64,000 nucleotides of DNA from Paracoccaceae bacterium (lineage in GTDB: Bacteria > Pseudomonadota > Alphaproteobacteria > Rhodobacterales > Rhodobacteraceae), in NCBI GenBank assembly GCA_012103375.1, contig WLWX01000001.1:603501-667500 (forward strand). The letters are read 5' to 3'. Of this stretch, positions 28,191-37,586 are shown in pieces. A program made the position numbers and the translations under genes. A model generated the notes under the pieces. That model was not told the origin of the DNA, did not search any database, and saw only the letters and a program-made list of their open reading frames with translations. Within the stretch, counting starts at the first letter, position 1; each line of letters starts with the position of its first letter.

Positions 28191-29051
28191 CTAAGCCACG
28201 TATTCCAGCGGCACCGGCGGGGCAAGCCCCAGCGCGTGGACAACATCACGGGTCAGACTGGGGCGGTTCAGCGTGTAAAAGTGCAGATGCTCAACCCCGC
28301 CTTCGATCAGGTCGGTGCACAGGTCGGTCGCGTGGACTGTGGCGAACAGGTTCAGCCGGTCGTCACGCTCGGCCCGCTCAAACCCCTCGGCGATGTGGTT
28401 GGGAACTGCCGCGCCGCAACGGGTTGCGAAGGCGCGGGTCGAGGTCCAGTTTTCGACCGGCAGGATACCCGGGAGAACGGGAATATCCACGCCGGCCGCC
28501 ACGGCCCTGTCGCGGAACCGCAGAAACGTATCAGCCTCGAAAAAGAACTGCGTAATCGCGCTGGTCGCGCCGGCGTCCACCTTGCGTTTCAGCCAGTCGA
28601 TATCCGCATCCGCGCTGGCCGCTTCGGGGTGCGGATCGGGGTAGGCGCCGACGGTGATGTCGAAATCGCCAGCATCGCGCAGTGCCGAAATCAGCTCGCA
28701 AGAATTGGCGAAGCCATCCGGGTGCGGGGTGAAGGCCGATTGCCCGTCAGCCGGATCGCCACGCAGCGCGACGATACGTTTGACACCGGATTTTGCGTAA
28801 TCCTGCGCAATTGCCAGCGTTTCTTCGCGCGTTGCATCAACACAAGTCAGATGTGCCGCCACGTTCAGCCCGGTCATCCGGCCAATCTCGCGCACCGCCT
28901 CATGGGTCAGGGCACGGGTCGTGCCCCCGGCGCCATAGGTGACCGACACGAAATCCGGGTTTAGCGGGGCCAGCGTGTGGATCGTATCCCACAGCCGGAA
29001 AGAGGCGGCCATGGATTTGGGCGGAAAAAACTCGAAACTGATCGTGGTCAT
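28191..29051 (-). CDS. metF: 5,10-methylenetetrahydrofolate reductase
   Basis: 286 residues, FAD TIM barrel making 5-methyl-THF for methionine synthesis. It begins MTTISFEFFPPKS (catalytic Glu in the EFFPP motif). Further motifs are VSVTYGAGGTTR, NVAAHLTCVD, RIVALRGDP and ITQFFFEAD. The start at 29051 is chosen over 29090 since EFFPP is always near the N-terminus. It is divergent from a MetR-like LysR regulator, the usual arrangement. Confidence 0.93.
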   Translation of the reverse strand: MTTISFEFFPPKSMAASFRLWDTIHTLAPLNPDFVSVTYGAGGTTRALTHEAVREIGRMTGLNVAAHLTCVDATREETLAIAQDYAKSGVKRIVALRGDPADGQSAFTPHPDGFANSCELISALRDAGDFDITVGAYPDPHPEAASADADIDWLKRKVDAGATSAITQFFFEADTFLRFRDRAVAAGVDIPVLPGILPVENWTSTRAFATRCGAAVPNHIAEGFERAERDDRLNLFATVHATDLCTDLIEGGVEHLHFYTLNRPSLTRDVVHALGLAPPVPLEYVA

Positions 29052-29105
29052 GCGGTGTCCTTTGCAATTGGCCCCTTGTTCCACGCCCACGATCGTGAGA
29101 CAAAT

Positions 29106-29129
29106 TCATAATCCTCATCACCTTTATGA
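29106..29129. promoter_or_regulatory. Inverted repeat, candidate MetR/LysR site
   Basis: TCATAA-N12-TTATGA is centred in the 96-bp metF/metR gap, about 19 bp before the regulator start. Symmetry and position suit a LysR-type site controlling both genes. Confidence 0.5.
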
Positions 29130-29147
29130 GTCAGATGTGAGTTTGCG

Positions 29148-30065
29148 ATGAACATCGAATTCCGCCACCTGCGCACCATTCAGGCAATTCACCAGGCCGG
29201 GGGCATGGCCCGCGCGGCGGATCGGCTGCACATCACCCAAAGCGCGCTGTCCCATCAGGTGAAGGGGCTTGAGGATCAGGCCGGGGTCGAGCTGTTCGTG
29301 CGCCGTTCCAAACCGCTGAAGCTGTCGGCAGCGGGGCACAAGCTGTTGCGGCTCGCCGAACGTATCCTGCCCGAAGTTGCCGCGCTTGAGGCCGATTTCG
29401 CCGGGATCGTCAGCGGCAAATCGGGCCGCTTGCACATCGCCATTGAATGCCACGCCTGTTTTGAATGGCTGTTCCCGGTGCTGGAGCTGTTCCGCCAGAA
29501 ATGGCCCGACGTCGATGTCGACATTCGCCCCGGCCTCGCCTTCGGCGCACTGCCTGCCCTGCAGCGTGAGGAGGTGGATCTGGTCGTCTCCTCCGACCCC
29601 GAAGACCTGGACGGCGTCGATTTCACGCCGCTGTTTGATTATGAGCCGGTCTTCGTCGCCGCCGCCGCACATCCACTGGCGAAAAAGGACTATGTCGAGG
29701 CCGAGGATTTTCGCGGCGAGACCCTGATCACCTATCCGGTGGATCGCCAAAGGCTGGATGTTTTCAGTCAGTTGCTGATCCCGGCGAAAGTAGAACCCGA
29801 AACGGTGCGACAGGTGGAACTGACGGCGGTGATCCTGTTGCTCGTTGCCTCGAACAGGGGGGTGGCGGTCTTGCCGGACTGGGTGGTGCGCGAGGTGCGG
29901 TATAACTCGGATTACGTGACCCGGCCGCTGACCAAGAACGGGCTAACGCGGCGGCTGTACGCCGCGACCCGCAGTGACGAAACCGCCCGCCCATACATGG
30001 CACATCTTCTCAAACTGGCGCGCAGCGAGCCGGTGAAGCTCCAACGCGCCACCGCACCCGCCTGA
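29148..30065 (+). CDS. metR: LysR-family regulator, MetR-like
   Basis: 305 residues. The N-terminal winged HTH is LRTIQAIHQAGGMARAADRL then HITQSALSHQVKGLEDQAGV, followed by FVRRSKPLKLSAAG. The effector domain has IECHACFEWLFPVL, a cysteine-containing motif seen in MetR. With metF divergent, control of methionine synthesis in response to homocysteine is likely. Confidence 0.88.
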   Translation: MNIEFRHLRTIQAIHQAGGMARAADRLHITQSALSHQVKGLEDQAGVELFVRRSKPLKLSAAGHKLLRLAERILPEVAALEADFAGIVSGKSGRLHIAIECHACFEWLFPVLELFRQKWPDVDVDIRPGLAFGALPALQREEVDLVVSSDPEDLDGVDFTPLFDYEPVFVAAAAHPLAKKDYVEAEDFRGETLITYPVDRQRLDVFSQLLIPAKVEPETVRQVELTAVILLLVASNRGVAVLPDWVVREVRYNSDYVTRPLTKNGLTRRLYAATRSDETARPYMAHLLKLARSEPVKLQRATAPA

Positions 30066-30134
30066 CCCCCATTGGCAATTCCGCCCGGCGCGCCTATACG
30101 CGCCCCCTGATCCAGGAAACCGGCGGAGCGTCCC

Positions 30135-30920
30135 ATGCAGGGCAGTGCGAACCTCAACATCATGATCAAGGCGGCGCGCCGCGCGGGCCGGTCGCTGTCC
30201 AAGGACTTCCGCGAGGTTGAGAACCTTCAGGTCACCGCCAAGGGGGCGGGGGATTTCGTCTCCAAAGCCGATATCGCGGCCGAGGCGATCCTGCGCGAAG
30301 ACTTGATGGAGGCACGCCCGAATTACGGCTGGATGGCCGAGGAAAGCGAAGCCGAGGACGGCAAGGATCCGACCCGCCGCTGGATCGTTGACCCGCTGGA
30401 TGGCACCACGAACTTCCTGCATGGGTTGCCCCATTGGGCAATCTCTGTCGCACTGGAATTCAAGGGAGAGATCGTCGCCGGGGTGGTGTTCGACCCGTCC
30501 AAGGACGAAATGTTCGTGGCCGAAAAAGGGCAGGGCGCATGGCTGAACGAAAGCCGCCTGCGCGTGTCCGGCCGCACCAAGATGATCGAGTGTATCTTTG
30601 CCACCGGCCTGCCGTTTGGTGGGCGCGCGGACCTGCCCGACACATTGCAGGACATGGCCCGCATTCTGCCCGGCTGCGCCGGTGTGCGCCGCTGGGGCGC
30701 GGCAGCGTTGGACCTGACCTATGTGGCTGCCGGACGTTACGACGGCTATTGGGAACGTGGTCTGCACGCCTGGGACATCGCCGCCGGACTGCTGATCGTG
30801 CGCGAGGCTGGCGGGCTGGTCGAACCGATTGAGCGCAATGGCGACCTGCTGCACGGCGGAGAGATGATCGCCGCCAGCGGCGGCATGTTCGATGCCTTCG
30901 CCAAGCTGGTGCGCGGCTAG
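30135..30920 (+). CDS. suhB: Inositol monophosphatase family protein
   Basis: 261 residues, Mg/Li-sensitive phosphatase fold. Metal-site motifs are GDFVSKADIAAE, MAEESEAEDG, RWIVDPLDGTTNFLHGLPHW and LHAWDIAAGLLIVREAGG. It likely hydrolyses inositol-1-phosphate or a related sugar phosphate; SuhB also has RNA-related roles in other bacteria. Confidence 0.9.
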   Translation: MQGSANLNIMIKAARRAGRSLSKDFREVENLQVTAKGAGDFVSKADIAAEAILREDLMEARPNYGWMAEESEAEDGKDPTRRWIVDPLDGTTNFLHGLPHWAISVALEFKGEIVAGVVFDPSKDEMFVAEKGQGAWLNESRLRVSGRTKMIECIFATGLPFGGRADLPDTLQDMARILPGCAGVRRWGAAALDLTYVAAGRYDGYWERGLHAWDIAAGLLIVREAGGLVEPIERNGDLLHGGEMIAASGGMFDAFAKLVRG

Positions 30921-31228
30921 GAAGAACAGCCGCCCGTCGAAAGTTCGTCGCGATTCGCCTGTATCCGGCGGACATGACTACGACACGGGTGTTCCTGCAC
31001 AGCGAAGCGGGCGCCGTTGCCGCGAAGATTGCCTTCATCGGTCAGGCGCGACGGAACCCCTATCCTGTCTGACCTGATCGCAGCCAACGCCGCTAAGATC
31101 GAAATCGACGTATACGAGGCTGCGGACGACGCAGGAGCGTCAGAGTCCGGAGAGGTTTTGGGCGGAGCAACGAACTAAAATATCGTCCACTTGATCTGGA
31201 TCGATGCTCAGAGACGAACACCAGCGCC
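30921..31228. other. 308-bp intergenic region, possible gene remnant, FNR-like box
   Basis: No intact gene. A short frame MTTTRVFLHSEAGAVAAK stops after 32 codons, and a neighbouring frame ends SDLIAANAAKIEIDVYE and so on, suggesting a degraded small ORF. At 31191-31204 TTGATCTGGATCGA matches the FNR box with one mismatch, 25 bp before IS630 copy 2; the gene it served, if any, is gone. Confidence 0.35.
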
Positions 31229-32285
31229 TAAAGCGTTTCGACATTAACCTGAGACATATCCGGCGGCCTTAAAGTAGTTCCAGCATTCTACTGGGTCGTA
31301 GAGATCGCAGATTGCTCCGATTGCTTCGAAGACCTGGGTAAAGGACCTGGCCCCGATCCGTCGCAAATGGGCTTTCAGTTTAGAGAAGGCCTGCTCGATG
31401 GGATTCAGGTCGGGCGAGTACGGTGGCAGGTAAAGGAACCAGCAGCCGTGATTGCGTAAAGCCTGCGTCGCCTCCTTATTCCGGTGGGTTGCCAGGTTGT
31501 CGAGAATGACGACAGTGCCGGGGTTGATCTCGGGGACCAGCACTTCGCGGATGTAGGCCGCGAAGGCGGGGCCATCTATCGCTCCCTTGATGACCCAAGG
31601 TGCGATCAGCGCGCCTTGGGTCAGGCCCGCGATCAAGGTTTGGGTTCCCCAGCTTCCGAAGGGCGCATCCATCGTCAGGCGCTTACCGCGCTTGGCTCTG
31701 CCGCGTAGGCGCGTGAGGTTTGTCTTCACTGCGGTTTCGTCAATAAAGACAACGCGCTCAGGAAAGGTCGCAATGGCTGGCGAGCGGTATCTGAACCAGT
31801 CGGCCCGTTGCTGCCTTACCTTGGCGCGGCGGCGCTCGGTTGCGACCAGCGACTTTTTTTGTACGTGAAGCCGAGCCGGGACAGAAGGTTGGCGATGGAG
31901 GAGTGATGCACCCGCACACCCTCTGCATCGGCCAGCGCATTACGCAACTCAAAGAGCGTGATGTCAGGGTCTTGTGCGATCAACTCCTCAAAGAATTCCC
32001 GATGCGGAGCCAGCTTTCCCTTGCCGCGCGGCGGTCCCTGCCGGGCAGGTTCCGCATGACCCTTCATCCTCACCTGACGCGCCCACCGCGCGCCTGTGGC
32101 AGGCGACAGCTTCAACCGCAACGCCGCCGCGCGCCCGCTCAACCCTTCTTCAATGTATCTCTGAAACCGTATCCGAAGCGCAGATGGCAAAGGTGCTGAC
32201 ATGATCCATCCTCCCAAACAGGATGAATCACAGATCAGGTCTCAAGGGAATCCCTCGCGATTCAGGTTCAAGACGAAACGCTTTA
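31229..32285 (-). mobile_element. IS630-family insertion sequence, copy 2 (inverted)
   Basis: 1057 bp with the same ends as copy 1, TA on both sides, opposite orientation to copies 1 and 3. Homologous recombination with copy 1 or 3 would invert about 30 kb or 21 kb. Confidence 0.95.
31244..32202 (-). CDS. IS630 transposase (copy 2), -1 frameshift at A7
   Basis: The two frames encode the same proteins as copy 1: HTH part from 32202, slippery run of seven A after FTY, then the DDE part ending GYVSG. Catalytic motifs FIDE, LDNLATH and NPIEQAF are intact. Confidence 0.9.
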
Positions 32286-32319
32286 GATGTGGCAAATTCA
32301 AACTGTCTGGCGACAATAT

Positions 32320-33027
32320 TCAGCGATTGAGCTGCCGAACAAGGGCGTCCAGCGCGCCAAGGTCGGTGATTTCGTGAAATCGCGGGTGGCCGTTTGGCGC
32401 TTCGGCATGTTCGAGGTCCCATGACAGATCATGGGGCACGAACACGCCCTGACCGCCTGCGGCAATCATCGGCAACACATCCGAACGCATCGAATTTCCC
32501 ACCATAAGCCCGCGCGTCGCCCCATCGCCATGCTGATCGAATATCCGACCGTAGTGGGTGTTTGTCTTGTCCGAGATAATCTCGACCCCATCAAACATGT
32601 CGCCCAGGCCCGATTGAGCCAGTTTGCGCTCCTGATCCAACAAATCGCCCTTGGTGATCAGCAACAGGCGGAAATCATCGGCCAGCGCGTCAACGGCGGT
32701 GCGTGCATGGGGCAACAATTCGACCGGATGCGCCAGCATGTCCTGCCCGGTCTCGATGATCTGGCGAATCACACGTGCGGGCACACGATCTTCGGTGACC
32801 TCGATCGCGGTTTCGATCATCGACAGGACAAATCCCTTAATGCCGAATCCATAGCGCCCGATGTTGCGTTTCTCCGCCGCCAGCAAACGCGCATCCAGCG
32901 TTTCGGCGTCTGCATGATCGCGCAGCAGATCGGTGAACACCTGCTGTGTACCGCGGTAAAACCGCTCGTTATGCCACAGCGTATCGTCGGCATCGAAGCC
33001 AACGGTTGTGATCTTTGCGCCTGCCAA
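32320..33027 (-). CDS. HAD-superfamily hydrolase
   Basis: 235 residues. Motif I is VGFDADDTLWHNE (nucleophile Asp), motif II LLITKG, and motif IV GNSMRSDVLPMIAAGG. It is predicted to be a phosphatase of unknown substrate. The first codon appears to be TTG at 33027, about 10 bases after AAAGGG. The second IS630-type element begins only 20 bp upstream, so the native promoter has been displaced. IS copy 2 lies 34 bp beyond the stop, so the gene is boxed in by two insertion sequences. Confidence 0.82.
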   Translation of the reverse strand: MAGAKITTVGFDADDTLWHNERFYRGTQQVFTDLLRDHADAETLDARLLAAEKRNIGRYGFGIKGFVLSMIETAIEVTEDRVPARVIRQIIETGQDMLAHPVELLPHARTAVDALADDFRLLLITKGDLLDQERKLAQSGLGDMFDGVEIISDKTNTHYGRIFDQHGDGATRGLMVGNSMRSDVLPMIAAGGQGVFVPHDLSWDLEHAEAPNGHPRFHEITDLGALDALVRQLNR

Positions 33028-33046
33028 TGCTTCGTGAACCCTTTTC

Positions 33047-34096
33047 TAGAGCATGGTCCATTTAATCTGCAACATATCCGGCAGCCTTGAAGAGGTTTCT
33101 GCATTCTTCTGGTGGAAAGAGGTCGCAGGTTTGTGCGACGGATTGGAACAGCGCGTCGAAGGTACGTGCTTTCAGCCGTCGCAGATGTGCTTTGAGCTTG
33201 GCGTATGCCATTTCGATAGGGTTCAGGTCGGGGCTGTAGGGCGGCAGGAAGAGGAGCCAGCTTCCCTGCGCTTTCAGGATGGCCTGTGCCTTTGCGGATT
33301 TGTGGGACGACAGGTTGTCAGCGATCACGACGTCACCTGGCTGCAAGGTCGGAACCAATTGGGTTTCAATGTATATGTCGAAGGCGGCGCGGTTCATGGG
33401 GCCGTCCAGAACCCAGGGTGCGCTGAGTTCATCCATCCGCAGCCCGGCGATGAAGGTTTGCGTGCGCCAGTGGCCGAAGGGCGCGTCCGCCTCAAGCCGA
33501 GTCCCCCGGAGGGATCGGCCCCGCAGGCGTGTCATCTTGGTGGTGACGGCGGTTTCGTCGATAAACACCAGCCTATGCGGCTCACGGCGCATCCTCGGCA
33601 TCCGACGCCGCCACTCGTATCGCGCGGCGCGAACCCGTTTGCGCAGCCTTTCCGTTGCGATCAGCTATTTTTTTATATGTGAACCCAAGGCGATGAAGCA
33701 AGTGACGCGAGAGCATCGCCGGTGTGGCGATTAGGTCATGCTCCTGCTTCAACGCTTCGGCCAGCTCCGGCATGGTGATGTCCGGTTCAGCTTGCACGCG
33801 TAATTTCAACCACTCGGACGCCGCGTCCAACTTGCTGCGTCGAGGCCGTCCTTGAGGCGCAGCTTTCACGCCGCCGGTTCGCCTTTTGCGCTGCATGATC
33901 CGCACCGCGCTCGCGACCGATATCCGCAAACGCCGGGCCGCCTCATGGCAGGAAAGTCCTTCATCTACCAGCGCGACGACGCGCTCTCGAATGTCCAAAG
34001 ACAGTGATTTCCCCATGATCCACCTCCACATTCGGTGAATCACAAAATCAGACCTCTGGGAATCCCATCGATTCAGATTTCAAGGACGGCGCTCTA
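33047..34096 (-). mobile_element. Second, distinct IS630-family element (1050 bp)
   Basis: Ends read TAGAGC(N3)GTCC from both sides with TA borders (33047-33048 and 34095-34096). The transposase is clearly different in sequence from the 1057-bp element. Only one copy is seen in this window. Confidence 0.9.
33062..34016 (-). CDS. IS630-type transposase, -1 frameshift at A7
   Basis: The first frame starts MGKSLSLDIRERVVALVDEG with HTH SCHEAARRLRISVASAVRIM and reaches GFTYKKIADRNG at a seven-A run. The -1 frame continues to RLVFIDETAVTTKM, DVVIADNLSSHKSAKA and PYSPDLNPIEMAYAKLKAHL, giving the DDE residues. Same slippage design as the other IS630 element. Confidence 0.87.
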
Positions 34097-34184
34097 AGCC
34101 GTCGATGGTCTTATATAAGCCCATCAGAGCCGAAAATTGCAGCCGAATCCAAGAGTGCAGATTTTGCAACGCCCGATGCCTCGC

Positions 34185-34511
34185 ATGTCCGACAAGGAAG
34201 ACCGCCGTGATGACGACGGCGACACCACTGTCCTGCCTGAGACCCGGACCAGGACGCAGCGACCCCCGCTGTATAAGGTGATGCTGTTGAACGATGACTA
34301 TACGCCGATGGAATTCGTCGTTTTGGTGTTGGAGCGTTTCTTCGGCATCAGCCATGCACAGGCGTTCGACCTGATGCTGACCGTTCATAAGAAGGGGCTG
34401 GCTGTGGTCGGCGTGTTTAGTCACGAAATTGCCGAGACCAAGGTCGCGCAGGTGATGGATTTTGCGCAGCGCCATCAGCACCCGCTGCAATGCACCATGG
34501 AGAAAGAGTAG
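34185..34511 (+). CDS. clpS: ATP-dependent Clp protease adaptor ClpS
   Basis: 108 residues from [14 protein letters not shown]. The family core is [20 protein letters not shown], then [20 protein letters not shown] and a C-terminal PLQCTMEKE. ClpS delivers N-degron substrates to ClpAP. A start at 34176 (MPRMSD) or 34137 is also open; 34185 gives the usual length. clpA is not adjacent. The IS630-type element ends 88 bp upstream and may have separated it from its native promoter. Confidence 0.92.
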   Translation: MSDKEDRRDDDGDTTVLPETRTRTQRPPLYKVMLLNDDYTPMEFVVLVLERFFGISHAQAFDLMLTVHKKGLAVVGVFSHEIAETKVAQVMDFAQRHQHPLQCTMEKE

Positions 34512-34535
34512 GCGCACCCGCGCCTGCCCGCCCCG

Positions 34536-35552
34536 ATGGCCCGATCCCGCCTGAGCACCGCCATCGCCGATGGTACAGTCGTGCTGCCCCAGGTGGGGCG
34601 GATTCTGGTGCTGCGGCCAAGTGCAGGTATGGACCTGTCGGCGCTGCCGAGTGACCGTGTGCAAATCGTGCAGGGGTTTCGCCCGGACCACGATTATTAT
34701 TCCGCAGCAGGGTTTGAGACCAGCGCCACGATCGCGGGCCAGTTTGCGCTGGCGATTGTCTGCTTGCCGCGCAGCAAGGACCATGCGCGCGCGCTGCTGG
34801 CGCAGGCGCATTTGGTAACAGACGGGCCGCTGGTCCTGGACGGGCAAAAAACCGATGGGATCGATTCGATGCTGAAGGCGCTGAAACAGCGCGCGTCAGT
34901 GTCCGGTGTCGTGTCCATGGCGCACGGCAAGCTGGTGGTGGTCGAAGAGGCCGATCTTTCGGATTGGCAGCCCGCGCCGCAGACCACTCCTGAGGGGTTC
35001 GTGACCACCCCTGGGGCGTTTTCCGCCGATGGCGTGGATCGGGCCTCGGCGTTGTTGGCTGGGGCATTGCCTGGCAAAATGGGGCCGCTGGTCGCCGACC
35101 TTGGGGCGGGCTGGGGATACCTCAGCCATGCGGTGCTGGACCGGGACGGCGTGGCCGAAGTGCACCTGATCGAGGCTGAGCATGACGCGCTGGAAGCTGC
35201 GCGCCAGAATGTGACCAACCCGCGCGCCCGGTTCCATTGGGCCGACGTGACCCGGCTCAGCGACGACATTCGGTTTGATGACATCGTGACAAATCCGCCA
35301 TTTCACACCGCGCGTGCCGCTGATCCGGCGCTTGGCCGTGCTTTCATCGCCACAGCGGCGCGTTTGCTGGCCCCGCAGGGCGCGCTGTGGCTGGTTGCCA
35401 ACCGGCATCTGCCTTACGAGGCAGCGCTGGCCGAGGGTTTCGGCGAGGTTGAAGAGGTTGGCGGCGACGCCGGATTCAAGCTCATCAGGGCATCGCGCCC
35501 GGTTTCGGCAAACCGCAAGGTCGCGCGCAAAGCCGTTCGCAAACGGCGATAA
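34536..35552 (+). CDS. Class I SAM-dependent methyltransferase, RsmC-like
   Basis: 338 residues with two related halves. The C-terminal catalytic domain has SAM motif I VADLGAGWGYLSHAVLD, LIEAEHDALEAARQN and the N6/N2-methylation motif IVTNPPFHTARAADP. The tail is very basic (RKVARKAVRKRR), fitting RNA binding. Layout matches 16S rRNA guanine-N2 methyltransferases of the RsmC group. Confidence 0.85.
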   Translation: MARSRLSTAIADGTVVLPQVGRILVLRPSAGMDLSALPSDRVQIVQGFRPDHDYYSAAGFETSATIAGQFALAIVCLPRSKDHARALLAQAHLVTDGPLVLDGQKTDGIDSMLKALKQRASVSGVVSMAHGKLVVVEEADLSDWQPAPQTTPEGFVTTPGAFSADGVDRASALLAGALPGKMGPLVADLGAGWGYLSHAVLDRDGVAEVHLIEAEHDALEAARQNVTNPRARFHWADVTRLSDDIRFDDIVTNPPFHTARAADPALGRAFIATAARLLAPQGALWLVANRHLPYEAALAEGFGEVEEVGGDAGFKLIRASRPVSANRKVARKAVRKRR

Positions 35553-35598
35553 ACGCGCATAGTCTGGCCACCGGGGTGGTCGTCATTGGGGAATACTG

Positions 35599-36408
35599 AT
35601 GTCCTTTTCCATCGCCGGTAAGACGGCTGTTGTCACAGGTGCCGCCAACGGGGTCGGGCGCGCCATCGCACGCCATTTCGTCGAAGCCGGGGCCAATGTG
35701 ATGATGGCTGATATGGATGAAAAGGCGCTGGCGGATGCCACTGGCAAGGTGGACGACGACACCGGATCGGTGCGCGGTTATGCGGGCGATCTTCGCGAAA
35801 AGCTGAACGTCGCCAACCTGTTGTCCGCCACCATCGATGCCTTCGAAGGGGTCGATATTCTGGTGAACGCATCGCGGCAGGTGCTGACCTCGGACCCGAT
35901 GGACCAGGACGATGACGCGCTGGTGGATTCGCTGAACCAGAACCTGATCCCCAGCCTGCGCCTCAGCCAGGTTTTCGCGCGTCGGATGATCGCGCAGGCT
36001 GCCGAGGACGGGCGCGAAGATGCGCCTGTCGGCTCGATCATCAACCTCAGCTCGATCGCGGCGCGGCGGGCACAGACTGATCTGATGGCCTTCTCGGTCA
36101 GCTCGGCCGCGCTGGATCAGATGACGCGGTCGCTGGCGGTTGCGCTGGCACCGGAACGTATCCGGGTGAATGCCATCGCCTTTGGCAGCGTGATGTCGGA
36201 AAGCCTGAAAGGCGTCTTGAAGGAGCACCCGAGTTTCCGCGATGAGATTGTCGATCATACGCCGTTGGCACGGGTCGCCGGGGCAGGGGAACTTGCCGAG
36301 GTGGCGCAGTTCCTGGCCTCGGACGGGTCAGGCTTCATGACAGGGCAGATTCTGACCGTGGATGGCGGGCGCACGCTGGTCGATCCGGTGAATGTGTCGG
36401 CGCATTGA
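35599..36408 (+). CDS. SDR-family protein lacking the Tyr-Lys catalytic pair
   Basis: 269 residues. The Rossmann site TGAANGVGRAIARHFVEAGA is intact. The Ser region is INLSSIAARRAQ, but the expected YxxxK reads F-S-V-S-S (MAFSVSSAALDQMTRSLAVA). The PG motif also reads IAFGSVMS. It ends TGQILTVDGGRTLVDPVN. It may bind NAD(P) without classical catalysis. The gene directly precedes hemF with overlapping or near-overlapping ends. Confidence 0.82.
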   Translation: MSFSIAGKTAVVTGAANGVGRAIARHFVEAGANVMMADMDEKALADATGKVDDDTGSVRGYAGDLREKLNVANLLSATIDAFEGVDILVNASRQVLTSDPMDQDDDALVDSLNQNLIPSLRLSQVFARRMIAQAAEDGREDAPVGSIINLSSIAARRAQTDLMAFSVSSAALDQMTRSLAVALAPERIRVNAIAFGSVMSESLKGVLKEHPSFRDEIVDHTPLARVAGAGELAEVAQFLASDGSGFMTGQILTVDGGRTLVDPVNVSAH

Positions 36409-36422
36409 GCGGGGCAGGCGAT

Positions 36423-37277
36423 ATGGATGATCACAAGGCGCAGGCGGCTGCGTGGTTTCGCACGCTGCGCGATCAGATTGTCGCCGCCTTTGAGGCTTTG
36501 GAAGGCGAGGGTGGCGGTCGGTTTGAGGTCAGCAAGACCAAACGCACGGGCAACGCAGGAGAGGACGCAGGCGGTGGTCTGATGTCGGTGATGCGGGGCG
36601 GGCGTGTGTTCGAAAAGGTCGGGGTGAACATCTCGACCGTTCACGGCAGCCTGGGCGAACGCGCGGTGGCGGCGATGGCGGCGCGCAAGGATCTGCCGGG
36701 AATGGCCGATGACCCGCGGTTCTGGGCCTCGGGCATCTCGCTGGTGGCGCATATGGTGAACCCGCATGCGCCGGCGGTGCATATGAACACCCGGATGTTC
36801 TGGACGCCGCACGGCTGGTGGTTCGGCGGCGGGACCGATCTGAATCCGGCGATAGAATACGCGGAAGATACAGCGCATTTTCACGACGTTCTTCAGGCGC
36901 ATTGTGCGGCCCATGGGGCGGATGTCTATGAACGCTACAAAGCCTGGGCGGATACGTATTTCTTTATCCCGCATCGCAAACGTGCGCGCGGCGTTGGTGG
37001 GGTGTTTTATGACGATCTGAACAGTGGTGACTGGGGGGCGGATTTCGCCCTGACGCAGGATGTCGGCCGGGCATTCCTGCCTGCCTTTATGCCGTTGGCC
37101 GAACGCCGCAAAGACATGTCATTCTCCGAGGCTGATCGAGACGCCCAACTGATCCACCGGGGCCTCTATGCTGAGTATAATCTCGTCTATGATCGGGGGA
37201 CAAAGTTCGGGTTGGAGACGGGCCACGACCCCGACGCAGTGCTGATGAGCTTGCCACCGCTGGCGAAGTGGGTTTGA
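36423..37277 (+). CDS. hemF: Oxygen-dependent coproporphyrinogen III oxidase
   Basis: 284 residues. Converts coproporphyrinogen III to protoporphyrinogen IX using O2. Family motifs: GGGRFEVSKTKR, FEKVGVNISTVHGSL, HMNTRMFW, WWFGGGTDLNP, YFFIPHRKRARGVGGVFYDD and EYNLVYDRGTKFGLETG. ATG at 36423 follows GGGGCAGG; a TTG at 36405 overlapping the SDR stop is the alternative. Confidence 0.94.
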   Translation: MDDHKAQAAAWFRTLRDQIVAAFEALEGEGGGRFEVSKTKRTGNAGEDAGGGLMSVMRGGRVFEKVGVNISTVHGSLGERAVAAMAARKDLPGMADDPRFWASGISLVAHMVNPHAPAVHMNTRMFWTPHGWWFGGGTDLNPAIEYAEDTAHFHDVLQAHCAAHGADVYERYKAWADTYFFIPHRKRARGVGGVFYDDLNSGDWGADFALTQDVGRAFLPAFMPLAERRKDMSFSEADRDAQLIHRGLYAEYNLVYDRGTKFGLETGHDPDAVLMSLPPLAKWV

Positions 37278-37365
37278 GGGCCGGGTTGGGTTCTGCGCAG
37301 GTTGGCTGAGGCACTCGCGAGCAGGTGAGCAAACTGGGCCGGGTGTGGAGCTTGGCAGAGCATAG

Positions 37366-37553
37366 CAAGCAGGGCGCGCGCCGGACCGGTGGGCAGGCGC
37401 TGCGCCTTTGAGTTTGCATGATTTATGGCTCTGGTTTGACCGTCAACTCGCCTGGACGCGCCAAGCTCAGACCAGCGCCTGACCGGCGGGACCGGTCCGG
37501 CGCGCGCCCTGCGCCTTACGGCGCGCACCGGGCGCAGCGGCAAACTGCCAATG
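37366..37553 (-). repeat. Dispersed intergenic repeat A, copy 2 (inverted)
   Basis: Inverted relative to 5865-6028, with the same arms (AGGGCGCGCGCCGGACCGGT and its complement) around TTTGCATGATTTATGGCTC. It carries an extra block of about 20 bp near ACTCGCCTGGACGCGCC. It fills most of the 309-bp gap between hemF and hemE; no gene is seen there. Confidence 0.75.
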
Positions 37554-37586
37554 TCCGCGCCTGGCCAAAAAAACGGCGGTCGGCGT

